The notes beneath the pieces were generated by a model. It was not told the origin of the DNA. It made no database searches and saw only the letters and a program-made list of their open reading frames with translations. DNA of 5,000 nucleotides, taken from assembly GCA_030040625.1 (NCBI GenBank), contig JASHTI010000037.1:1-5000 (forward strand). Reading direction: 5' to 3'. This document shows positions 1 to 5,000 of this stretch, in pieces. The translations under genes were made by a program, and so were the position numbers. The DNA is from Thermoplasmata archaeon. GTDB lineage: Archaea > Thermoplasmatota > Thermoplasmata > Lutacidiplasmatales > UBA184. How positions within the stretch are numbered: position 1 is the first letter of the stretch; every line of letters begins with the position of its first letter.

Positions 1-1228
1 CAAGAGCAGTTCCGTCTCCTCGTCAACGAGTGCCTCCGCGAGGCGCTCGCCAAAAACCTCACCGCCCGGAGCTCCCTCTCCCGCTTCGCTCGCGACCGGG
101 CCCGAGACCTCCACATCACCGGCGCCGTCGGCCTCGCCGCCTCCGAGATCGCCCTCGGTCTCGCGGCGTCCCATCGCTGTCGGCTCCGTCGGGGGCCGCC
201 GACCCGGGTCCCCTACGTACGCACTCCCTCCGTTCGCCTCCCCAAGAGCTGTTTCCACCTTGACGCCGAGACCGGCAAGCTCCGCCTCTCCCTCCGCGCC
301 GGAGTCTGGGTGTCGGTGATCCTTCGCACCTCCCCCTACCATCGGTCCGTCCTGGCCGACCCCAACCACCGATTGACCCAGGTGCACCTCGGAACGCACC
401 GCGCCGTCGCGATCTACGCCCGACACGCGCCTCCCGAGTATGCCCCCACCTCCCTCGTCGCGCTCGACACCAACGAGGGATCGCTCGACGGAGTCCGCGT
501 GACGCCGGAAGGGGCGTCGTTCGTTCGGGTCGCCTTTCCCGAAGTGCGAACGATCCAGTCGACCCACGTCACCCGCCGACGGTATCTCGCCCGGCGGAAG
601 GCGAACGACCGTCGGGTGCAGCGACGACTGCTGCGGCGGGAAGGCACGAGGGAACGACACCGCGTCCGCAGCCGACTCCACGCGCTGACCCGCGCCGTCA
701 TCGAGCGGCTCGCCGACGACCACGCCGCCCTCGCGCTCGAGGACCTCACCGGCCTCCCTCCGGTTCGACGGCGTCGGGGGCGGAGATCGACGGGGCGCGG
801 AGCGTTCGGCTCGCCCCGATTCCGAGGTCGGCTCTCCCGCTGGCCGCAAGGGGAACTCCACCGACAGCTCGCCTACAAGGCGCGGGACCGGGGCGTCCCG
901 ATCCTCTGGCTCTCTCCGTATCGCACTTCACGAACCTGCCCGAGATGTGGGGAAGGAACGGAACCCCGAAGAAGGGTGGGGACCCGGTTCACGTGCGGAC
1001 GGTGCGGCTGGTCGCTCGATCGGCAGCTGAACGCGGGCGTGAACCTGGGATTGACGGTCCTGCGACGAACGGCAGGGCTCGGGGGTCTTCGACTTGACCC
1101 CGACGCCCTTCCCCGGGATGTGGTGAGTCCCCTCTCCCCGACGGTGTCGAGCCGACGGGCAAGGGAGGAGCGGACGGGAAGGGAGTGCCGAGGCCCCGGA
1201 CCTCCCGGGAAGAAGGGAGAGTCAGGGG
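1..1228 (+). mobile_element. IS200/IS605-superfamily element, right part
   Basis: The element is identified by its tnpB gene; the left end lies outside the window. The right end is placed near 1228 by inference. The last arm of a long-range pairing (1215-1228) ends there, and elements of this superfamily usually end just past the tnpB stop codon at the end of the structured RNA. They do not make target-site duplications, so none can be used to fix the border. No TnpA gene is seen, so this could be a TnpB-only (IS1341-type) element or one whose TnpA lies upstream. Confidence 0.6.
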
Positions 1229-1233
1229 TTTAG
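1..1233 (+). CDS. tnpB: TnpB, RNA-guided nuclease of IS200/IS605-type element (5' end outside window)
   Basis: This frame is open from the first base to the TAG at 1231-1233, giving 410 visible residues, so the true start lies upstream; the GTG at 310 would cut off the conserved N-terminal part. The opening residues (FRLLVNECLREAL) match the helical N-terminal region of archaeal TnpB. The RuvC-like active site looks complete: Asp in LDTNEGS (Asp codon 466-468), Glu in ALEDLTGL (739-741), and Asp in SLDRQLNAGVNL (1018-1020). Between the last two lies a four-Cys zinc ribbon, CPRCG then CGRCG (Cys codons 937, 946, 994, 1003). TnpB proteins are known to cut DNA guided by an RNA from the element's right end. 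After the last Asp there is a tail of about 60 residues rich in Arg, Gly and Pro that looks poorly constrained as protein and probably overlaps that RNA. No TnpA transposase gene is visible in the window. Confidence 0.93.
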   Translation, partial: QEQFRLLVNECLREALAKNLTARSSLSRFARDRARDLHITGAVGLAASEIALGLAASHRCRLRRGPPTRVPYVRTPSVRLPKSCFHLDAETGKLRLSLRAGVWVSVILRTSPYHRSVLADPNHRLTQVHLGTHRAVAIYARHAPPEYAPTSLVALDTNEGSLDGVRVTPEGASFVRVAFPEVRTIQSTHVTRRRYLARRKANDRRVQRRLLRREGTRERHRVRSRLHALTRAVIERLADDHAALALEDLTGLPPVRRRRGRRSTGRGAFGSPRFRGRLSRWPQGELHRQLAYKARDRGVPILWLSPYRTSRTCPRCGEGTEPRRRVGTRFTCGRCGWSLDRQLNAGVNLGLTVLRRTAGLGGLRLDPDALPRDVVSPLSPTVSSRRAREERTGRECRGPGPPGKKGESGV

Positions 1234-1250
1234 ACACAAAGCCGCGCCAC
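1075..1250 (+). ncRNA. Candidate omega-RNA (reRNA) overlapping the tnpB 3' end
   Basis: Three pairings are visible. A hairpin pairs GGGGTC (1082-1087) with GACCCC (1096-1101). CCCTTCCC (1106-1113) pairs with GGGAAGGG (1176-1183). CTCTCCC (1132-1138) pairs with GGGAGAG (1215-1221), and flanking C residues at 1129-1131 can pair with the G run at 1225-1228 across a small bulge. The second and third pairings interleave, which is a pseudoknot topology. Characterised TnpB systems use an RNA from this place, with a structured scaffold followed by a guide copied from DNA beyond the right end. On that model the guide would start near 1229. Both ends are estimates. Purine and pyrimidine runs in GC-rich DNA pair easily by chance, so only the location is well supported. 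Confidence 0.45.
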
Positions 1251-1303
1251 TTCCATCGGCGGACCCAGCAACTCCCTTGTACGCCGGGGGCGTGGTCGTC
1301 GGC

Positions 1304-1765
1304 ATGCCCGTCGCCCCGTTCGAACGGATCGCCGTGGCGACGGACGGGTCGGCGATGGCGCAGCACGCCGTCGGCGTGGCGATTGACCTCGCCCGACGCT
1401 ACGGCGCCGAGCTCCTCGTCGTCGCGGCCGCGCCGCTGCCGGCGGTCTACGCCACACCGAACCAGCCGATCGCGGTCGCGGTGCTCCCCGAGGAGAGCAT
1501 CCCCCGCTACCGTGCTCTCGTGGATGCGGCCGTCGAGGAGGCGCGCCGGGCCGGGGTTCCCACCGTCACCGGCATTTGCGAGGAGGGGCCCGCGGCCGAG
1601 ACGATCCTCGCCCAGGCGAAGGCGCACCGGATCGACCTGCTCGTCGTAGGCTCTCGCGGCCTGTCCGCCGCGGAGCGGCTTCTGCTCGGGAGCGTCTCGA
1701 CGGCGCTGGTGACCCACGCACCGTGCCCGGTGCTGGTCGTCCGTCCGCCTACGCCGCCGCGCTAG
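1304..1765 (+). CDS. Universal stress protein (UspA family, ATP-binding type)
   Basis: The product is 153 residues, the usual size of a single-domain USP. It starts with the typical first strand and Asp (FERIAVATDGS, Asp14) and ends with the hallmark nucleotide-binding motif G-2X-G-9X-G-S: GSRG at 116-119 and GS at 129-130, followed by the usual CPVLVVR strand. Family members with this motif bind ATP (MJ0577-like) and act as soluble dimers in stress responses; the specific role here cannot be read from sequence. I chose ATG 1304 because USP homology begins right after it. A TTG at 1277 in the same frame would add nine residues with no family resemblance. The gene begins about 70 bp after the tnpB stop, and its last 17 bp overlap the end of the convergent L10e gene. 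No Shine-Dalgarno sequence is convincing. Confidence 0.9.
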   Translation: MPVAPFERIAVATDGSAMAQHAVGVAIDLARRYGAELLVVAAAPLPAVYATPNQPIAVAVLPEESIPRYRALVDAAVEEARRAGVPTVTGICEEGPAAETILAQAKAHRIDLLVVGSRGLSAAERLLLGSVSTALVTHAPCPVLVVRPPTPPR

Positions 1766-2264
1766 CCAGGCCGGCGACGAGAACGCGCGTCGGCACCGGC
1801 AACTTGTGCGACGCCTTGCGGAGCGCTTCCTTCGCGTGCGCGAGGTGCGCCTCCGTGGTGTAGATCGTCAGCAACTCCGAGCCGATCTCGGCGCGAACGG
1901 CATGGCCGACCGGCTTGCCGAACGCCCGCCGCATCCCGTCCGAAATACGGTCGGCGCCGGCCCCCATGGCCATCTTGTGCTCGCGCAGGACCTGATGCGG
2001 GAATCGGCGGACCTTGAGGTGATACTCGTTGGGCGCCATCTTCTCGAGGACGCGCACCGCGCTCACGCGGGCCGCCTCGAGGGCGATGTCCCGCACCTGG
2101 GCGGCCTCCTCGGTCCCGAGGCTCAGGCTCAGAGGGAACGACGTGCGCAGGTTGCCGGTGTCGAACTGCGTGATCCGGCAGTTCGGAATCCCACCCATGT
2201 ATTCGTGCCGGGTGTAAACCTGACCCTCCACCTTGCGGTACATCCGGGCCGGTTTGCGCGTCAT
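1749..2264 (-). CDS. rpl10e: 50S ribosomal protein uL16, archaeal L10e type
   Basis: The product is 171 residues, normal for archaeal L10e. The start MTRKPARMYRKVEGQ is the family's typical N-terminus. The core at residues 82-118 (HLKVRRFPHQVLREHKMA, then GAGADR and DGMRRAFGKPVG) is the strongly conserved rRNA-binding stretch. uL16 sits in the large ribosomal subunit near the A-site tRNA elbow and the base of the stalk. It starts at an ATG with no Shine-Dalgarno sequence. A T-rich TATA-like element lies about 27 nt upstream (2287-2298), consistent with a leaderless mRNA. Pantoate kinase lies 111 bp upstream on the same strand. The stop codon falls inside the end of the convergent USP gene. 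Confidence 0.96.
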   Translation of the reverse strand: MTRKPARMYRKVEGQVYTRHEYMGGIPNCRITQFDTGNLRTSFPLSLSLGTEEAAQVRDIALEAARVSAVRVLEKMAPNEYHLKVRRFPHQVLREHKMAMGAGADRISDGMRRAFGKPVGHAVRAEIGSELLTIYTTEAHLAHAKEALRKASHKLPVPTRVLVAGLASAAA

Positions 2265-2286
2265 GGGCGCGGGCCAGACCGGCCTC

Positions 2287-2298
2287 GTTAGAAAAACC
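2287..2298 (-). promoter_or_regulatory. TATA-like promoter element for L10e
   Basis: Read on the minus strand, this is GGTTTTTCTAAC, the only T/A-rich stretch in a very GC-rich gap. Its centre lies about 27 nt upstream of the L10e ATG. Archaeal TATA boxes lie about 26-27 nt before the transcription start, so transcription would begin at or next to the start codon. The T run could instead end transcripts coming from pantoate kinase, as archaeal termination uses T-rich tracts; both roles are possible. Confidence 0.45.
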
Positions 2299-2336
2299 TT
2301 GCGGGCTGTCGGCGGCCATCCCCGCGGGACGCGAGG

Positions 2337-2357
2337 GGCGGCGGGGGCGTCGCCGCC
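2337..2357 (-). other. GC hairpin after pantoate kinase
   Basis: GGCGGCG (2337-2343) and CGCCGCC (2351-2357) form a 7-bp perfect stem with a 7-nt loop, starting 18 nt after the pantoate kinase stop codon on the minus strand. No T run follows directly; the nearest T5 is about 40 nt further on (2292-2296). It may stabilise the mRNA 3' end or be part of a termination region. In DNA of this composition it may also be chance. Confidence 0.25.
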
Positions 2358-2375
2358 GGCGGGGAGCCGATCCGG

Positions 2376-3293
2376 TTATCGAACGCCGGGCTGCCTCCCT
2401 GCCAGGCGCGCGCCTCTCGGATCGACGGAGACGGACCCGAGCACCTGGCTCCGCTCCTCCATCCAACGATGCAGTCTCCGAGGAGCGGCCCGGCCCGTCG
2501 GGGCGGCGAAGAAACTGCTGCCGAACATCGCCTGGGCTGCGTGGGCGCCCCGCCGCCGCAGCCCGCGGATCAGGTCGCGGAGCGGCCGTGGACCCAGCTC
2601 CACAGCGTCGGTGAAACCCTCTGCGGCGGCCCAGAACGCCTCGGGTGTCGGGTCCCGCGCGACCTGCAAGAGGAGCTCGGCACCGTTCGCAAACCGCGTC
2701 GTGAGCCGTGGGTCTCGCAAGACCCGGGGCGAACGGATCGGCGGGCCGACCGAGCCGACCCACACAGGCCCCGGGAAACGCCGGCGGAGCACCCAACCCC
2801 AGGGCGGAATGCCGGGCCGGAGCCGGAGCTCCATCCCTCCCCCGAGGATCGCCGCGACACCGCCGAGCCCTCCCCGGCCGAACAGGTCGGCAAGGTGGGC
2901 GACCTGGACGGCGTCGCTCCGCGGCAATCCCATCGCCCGGCCCGCCGCGAGGGCGGTGGACAGGGCGCCGGCAGAGCTGGAGCCGAACCCCTGACCGGTC
3001 GGCAGGTCCTGCTCGTAGGTGATCGTCAGGCGGCCCGGCCGCCGGGCCAGGAGGCGGCGGGCGACCTCCCGCGAGATCTCCAGCTGGCGGGCCGGAAGGC
3101 CTAGGGTGATCAGCCGAGGTACGGCGCCCGGTGTCCACGTCGCTTCGGCGCGAACGCCGACGTCCAGGACCAGTCCGCCCCCGATCGAACCCCGCGCCCG
3201 GGGGTCGGGCGCCTCGAGCCGCGGCGAGAAGAATCCCGTGACATGGGCCGGCGCGAACGCGCGCGCCCGATGGAGCGAGGCGCCGGCCACCAC
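2376..3293 (-). CDS. pok: Pantoate kinase (archaeal CoA biosynthesis, GHMP kinase family)
   Basis: This soluble enzyme converts pantoate and ATP to 4-phosphopantoate, which phosphopantothenate synthetase then joins to beta-alanine in the archaeal route to CoA. The product is 305 residues, about the family size. Visible signatures are the N-terminal AFAPAHVTGFF (12-22), the GHMP ATP-binding loop PTGQGFGSSSAGALS (98-112), and the block from H133 to the GGGMELRLRPGIPPWG segment (151-166). The GTG start is the first possible one: an in-frame TAA lies at 3321-3323. No RBS is present, and a TATA palindrome lies about 30 nt upstream. The HxAE...GLGDV motif I recall from characterised enzymes reads HLAD...GLGGV here (D136, G145), so two positions recalled as catalytic differ. 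A related GHMP kinase with another substrate is possible but less likely. Confidence 0.87.
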   Translation of the reverse strand: MVAGASLHRARAFAPAHVTGFFSPRLEAPDPRARGSIGGGLVLDVGVRAEATWTPGAVPRLITLGLPARQLEISREVARRLLARRPGRLTITYEQDLPTGQGFGSSSAGALSTALAAGRAMGLPRSDAVQVAHLADLFGRGGLGGVAAILGGGMELRLRPGIPPWGWVLRRRFPGPVWVGSVGPPIRSPRVLRDPRLTTRFANGAELLLQVARDPTPEAFWAAAEGFTDAVELGPRPLRDLIRGLRRRGAHAAQAMFGSSFFAAPTGRAAPRRLHRWMEERSQVLGSVSVDPRGARLAGRQPGVR

Positions 3294-3319
3294 TCCCCGG
3301 GCGTCGGCACGGTTGACTA

Positions 3320-3327
3320 CTTATAAG
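3320..3327. promoter_or_regulatory. Palindromic TATA box between divergent pantoate kinase and PAN genes
   Basis: CTTATAAG is a perfect 8-bp palindrome and the only A/T-rich island in the 85-bp gap between the divergent starts. On the minus strand its centre is about 30 nt before the pantoate kinase GTG, implying a leaderless or nearly leaderless transcript. On the plus strand it would start transcription near 3350, leaving a leader of about 29 nt before the PAN ATG. A symmetrical TATA box can in principle be bound by TBP in both directions; the flanking BRE sequence would decide the preference. Use by pantoate kinase looks somewhat better spaced. Confidence 0.65.
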
Positions 3328-3378
3328 CGGCCTCGCCTAGTGACTCCGGCTCGGGGGCACGGGCCGCTCTACCACACC

Positions 3379-4587
3379 ATGAGTGATTCCGAGGCACCCG
3401 TGGCCGGCCCGCACGATGCGTTCGACCGGGTGAACTTCCTCGAGCTCCGGAACACGCAGCTCGCCGAGGCGATCAAGCGAGTCGAGAGCGAACGCCACTA
3501 CATGGAGGCGGAGATCCTCCGGCTCCAGCGCGAGGTCAAGCGTCTCAAGACCGAACTCGACCGTCTGCGCTACCCGCCGCTGATCGTCGGCAGCGTGCGC
3601 GACGTCCTGACCGACGGTCGGGTGATCGTCAAGTCGTCGACCGGACCGGACTTCGTCGTCAACGCCGCCGAGAGCGTCGAGCACACCAAGATCACGGTCG
3701 GCAGCCGCGTCGCGCTCAACAAGCAGACCCTCGCCGTGATGGGGGTGCTGCCCGCTTCCCTCGATCCACTGGTCACCGCGAGCGAGATCGTCGACCGCCC
3801 GGACGTCAGCTACACGCAGATCGGGGGGCTCGCCGATCAGATCCGCGAGATCCGGGAGGCAGTCGAATACCCGCTCCTCCGCTCCGAACTTTACAAGAAG
3901 GTCGGCGTCGACCCGCCGAAGGGCGTCCTCCTGATCGGCTCGCCGGGGACGGGGAAGACGCTCATCGCCAAAGCCGTGGCGCACCACACCAACGCCACGT
4001 TCGTCCGACTCGTCGGGAGCGAACTCGTCCAGAAGTACATCGGCGAGGGGGCGCGCCTCGTCCGCGAGCTGTTCCAGCTGGCGCGCGAGAAGGCGCCGAC
4101 GATCATCTTCATCGACGAGGTCGACTCGATCGGCGCGAAGCGGCTCGAGGTCGCCACGAGCGGCGACCGCGAGGTGCAGCGCACGCTCATGCAGCTGCTC
4201 GCGGAGATGGACGGCTTCGAGCCGCTCGCGAACGTCAAGATCATCGCGGCGACGAACCGTCCCGACATCCTCGACGACGCGCTCCTGCGCCCCGGCCGCT
4301 TCGACCGGATCATCGAGGTCCCGGTCCCGACGTTCGCCGGGCGCGTCGAGATCTTCAAGATCCACTCCCGGGGTATGGCGCTCCGCGAGACGATCGACTT
4401 CGAGGCGCTCGCCGGGCGGTGCGAGGGGTCGACCGGCGCGGACATCCGGGCGATCTGCACCGAGGCCGGGATGTGGGCGATCCGGGAAGAGCGGGACAGC
4501 GTGACGACGGCGGACTTCGACCGGGCGATCGAGAAGGTCGTCGGGGAAGAGGAGCTCCGCAAGGAATCCGTCACGATGTTCGCCTGA
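3379..4587 (+). CDS. pan: Proteasome-activating nucleotidase (PAN), AAA+ ATPase of the archaeal proteasome
   Basis: PAN forms hexamers that unfold substrates and feed them into the 20S proteasome. The product is 402 residues, the usual size. Domains in order: N-terminal coiled coil (about 19-64), the conserved Tyr-Pro-Pro link (65-67), an OB-fold domain (about 68-130), then the AAA+ module. Motifs are Walker A GSPGTGKT (187-194, Ser in place of the common first Pro), pore loop KYIG (219-222), Walker B IIFIDE (242-247), sensor Asn293 and arginine fingers R304 and R307 in LLRPGRFD. The C-terminus reads Met-Phe-Ala, where the gate-opening HbYX motif would have Tyr. ATG 3379 is chosen because an upstream in-frame GTG at 3340 lies too close to the TATA box to be transcribed. 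There is no Shine-Dalgarno sequence. A second, broken copy of the C-terminal region lies 186 bp downstream. Confidence 0.95.
   Translation: MSDSEAPVAGPHDAFDRVNFLELRNTQLAEAIKRVESERHYMEAEILRLQREVKRLKTELDRLRYPPLIVGSVRDVLTDGRVIVKSSTGPDFVVNAAESVEHTKITVGSRVALNKQTLAVMGVLPASLDPLVTASEIVDRPDVSYTQIGGLADQIREIREAVEYPLLRSELYKKVGVDPPKGVLLIGSPGTGKTLIAKAVAHHTNATFVRLVGSELVQKYIGEGARLVRELFQLAREKAPTIIFIDEVDSIGAKRLEVATSGDREVQRTLMQLLAEMDGFEPLANVKIIAATNRPDILDDALLRPGRFDRIIEVPVPTFAGRVEIFKIHSRGMALRETIDFEALAGRCEGSTGADIRAICTEAGMWAIREERDSVTTADFDRAIEKVVGEEELRKESVTMFA
4288..4512 (+). repeat. Diverged direct repeat, first copy (within PAN)
   Basis: This 225-bp stretch of the PAN gene, covering the arginine-finger region and most of the C-terminal helical subdomain, is repeated in the same orientation and the same reading frame at 4774-4998, exactly 486 bp further on. 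The alignment has no gaps. Long stretches are identical, for example around the ATCTGCAC and GACAGCGTGACGACGGCG segments. Confidence 0.9.
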
Positions 4588-4630
4588 GCCGTCGCCGGCC
4601 CCGCTCCCCCACGGGAGCTGACGCGAGCGT

Positions 4631-4777
4631 CTAGGGCGACGTCGAGAACCGTCCCAGCAGGCGAGGACCGGCGGGCACCGAGAGGTCGATGAGGAATCCC
4701 GGACTTCCCGGCCGGTAGGCGACCGGACGGTCGGCCCGCACGCTCACGCCGCCGGCATCGACGCGCTCCAACTCGGC
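4631..4777 (-). pseudogene. 3' end of an unrecognised minus-strand gene, cut off by PAN-like DNA
   Basis: On the minus strand a frame ending in TAG (4631-4633) reads AELERVDAGGVSVRADRPVA and on through GSPGFLIDLSVPAGPRLLGRF to the stop, about 48 residues. The mix of residues and the codon choice look like a real protein end, and a gene convergent with PAN with 43 bp between the stops is a natural arrangement. There is no start codon in the visible piece. Going upstream, the frame enters sequence that matches PAN on the other strand and meets a stop (TGA at 4796-4798). The gene therefore appears to have lost its 5' part at about 4774-4786. I do not recognise the family. Confidence 0.4.
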
Positions 4778-5000
4778 CGGGACGGTTCGACCGGATCATC
4801 GAGATCCCGGTCCCGACCTACCAGGGCCGCGCGGAGATCTTCCGCATCCACTCGCGGGGGATGGCGGTCCGGGAGCCGGTCGACTTCGAGGCGCTCGCGA
4901 GCCGCTGCGACGGCGCGACCGGCGCGGACATCCGCGCGATCTGCACGGAGGCCGGCATGTGGGCGATCCGCGAGGAACGCGACAGCGTGACGACGGCGGA
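4774..5000 (+). pseudogene. Second PAN-like sequence, 5'-truncated, continuing past the window
   Basis: The frame reads RPGRFDRIIEIPVPTYQGRA and on to DSVTTA at the window edge. It aligns without gaps to PAN residues 304-378 (4288-4512) with 64 of 75 residues the same. The 11 replacements are mostly mild (V/I, F/Y, K/R, E/D, L/V). A further 19 codons differ only silently, so this copy evolved under protein-level selection. It lacks the coiled coil, OB domain, Walker A, Walker B and pore loop. No ATG, GTG or TTG lies between the last in-frame stop (TGA, 4690-4692) and the homology. As it stands it cannot be an active ATPase. It may be the remnant of a second PAN gene (some archaea have two) or a piece of a related genome joined by misassembly. 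Confidence 0.85.

Noticed and set aside
310..1233. GTG at 310 as the tnpB start
   Set aside because: The same frame is open back to base 1 and the upstream residues match the TnpB N-terminal region, so the gene starts outside the window.
1762..3138. Long minus-strand open frame running through pantoate kinase and L10e
   Set aside because: It is out of frame with both recognised genes, and its sequence is low-complexity Arg/Pro/Gly, typical of shadow frames in GC-rich DNA.
3326..3368. Inverted repeat AGCGGCC / GGCCGCT around the PAN leader as an operator or riboswitch
   Set aside because: Only 7 bp with a 29-nt gap, and the first arm lies before the expected transcription start; chance is likely in this base composition.
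3019..3378. Open frame joined upstream to PAN, which would give a 522-residue protein
   Set aside because: The upstream part is antisense to pantoate kinase, shows no PAN homology and lies before the TATA box; PAN homology and normal length begin at ATG 3379.
3337..4365. Long minus-strand open frame opposite PAN
   Set aside because: Its Asp/Arg/Leu-rich composition mirrors the PAN codons; no domain is recognisable and PAN on the other strand is certain.
1..5000. CRISPR array, tRNA or rRNA genes
   Set aside because: No regularly spaced short repeats and no recognisable tRNA or rRNA sequence were seen on either strand.

Overview
The window comes from a high-GC archaeon. Three genes are archaeal in type: an L10e-type ribosomal protein uL16, a pantoate kinase of the archaeal CoA pathway, and a proteasome-activating nucleotidase (PAN). 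The proteins are Arg-rich rather than strongly acidic, which argues against a haloarchaeon. The start codons lack Shine-Dalgarno sequences, and two have TATA-like boxes about 27-30 nt upstream, which fits leaderless or short-leader transcripts. A GC-rich uncultivated Thermoplasmatota-like or other euryarchaeal lineage is my guess, not something the sequence proves.

Layout. Bases 1-1233 (+) hold a TnpB nuclease of the IS200/IS605 superfamily. Its 5' end lies outside the window, and its 3' end is rich in pairing segments that look like an overlapping omega-RNA. Bases 1304-1765 (+) hold a universal stress protein with a complete ATP-binding motif. It runs tail to tail into uL16/L10e (1749-2264, -), with a 17-bp overlap of the coding ends. 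Pantoate kinase (2376-3293, -) lies upstream of L10e on the same strand. It diverges from PAN (3379-4587, +), and the gap between them holds one perfectly palindromic TATA octamer (3320-3327) that could serve both genes.

The right end is the oddest part. After PAN comes the 3' end of an unrecognised minus-strand gene (about 4631-4777). It stops abruptly where a second PAN-like sequence begins (about 4774 to the window edge). That sequence matches the C-terminal part of the first PAN at 64 of 75 codons without gaps but has no N-terminal part. It is either a truncated paralogue left by rearrangement or a chimeric assembly joint.

The host genes are housekeeping: translation (L10e), CoA synthesis (pantoate kinase), regulated proteolysis (PAN with the 20S proteasome) and stress response (USP). 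I see no new multi-gene system. The points worth checking are the possible omega-RNA pseudoknot, the shared palindromic promoter, the altered catalytic positions in pantoate kinase, the Phe-for-Tyr C-terminus of PAN, and the broken PAN duplicate.
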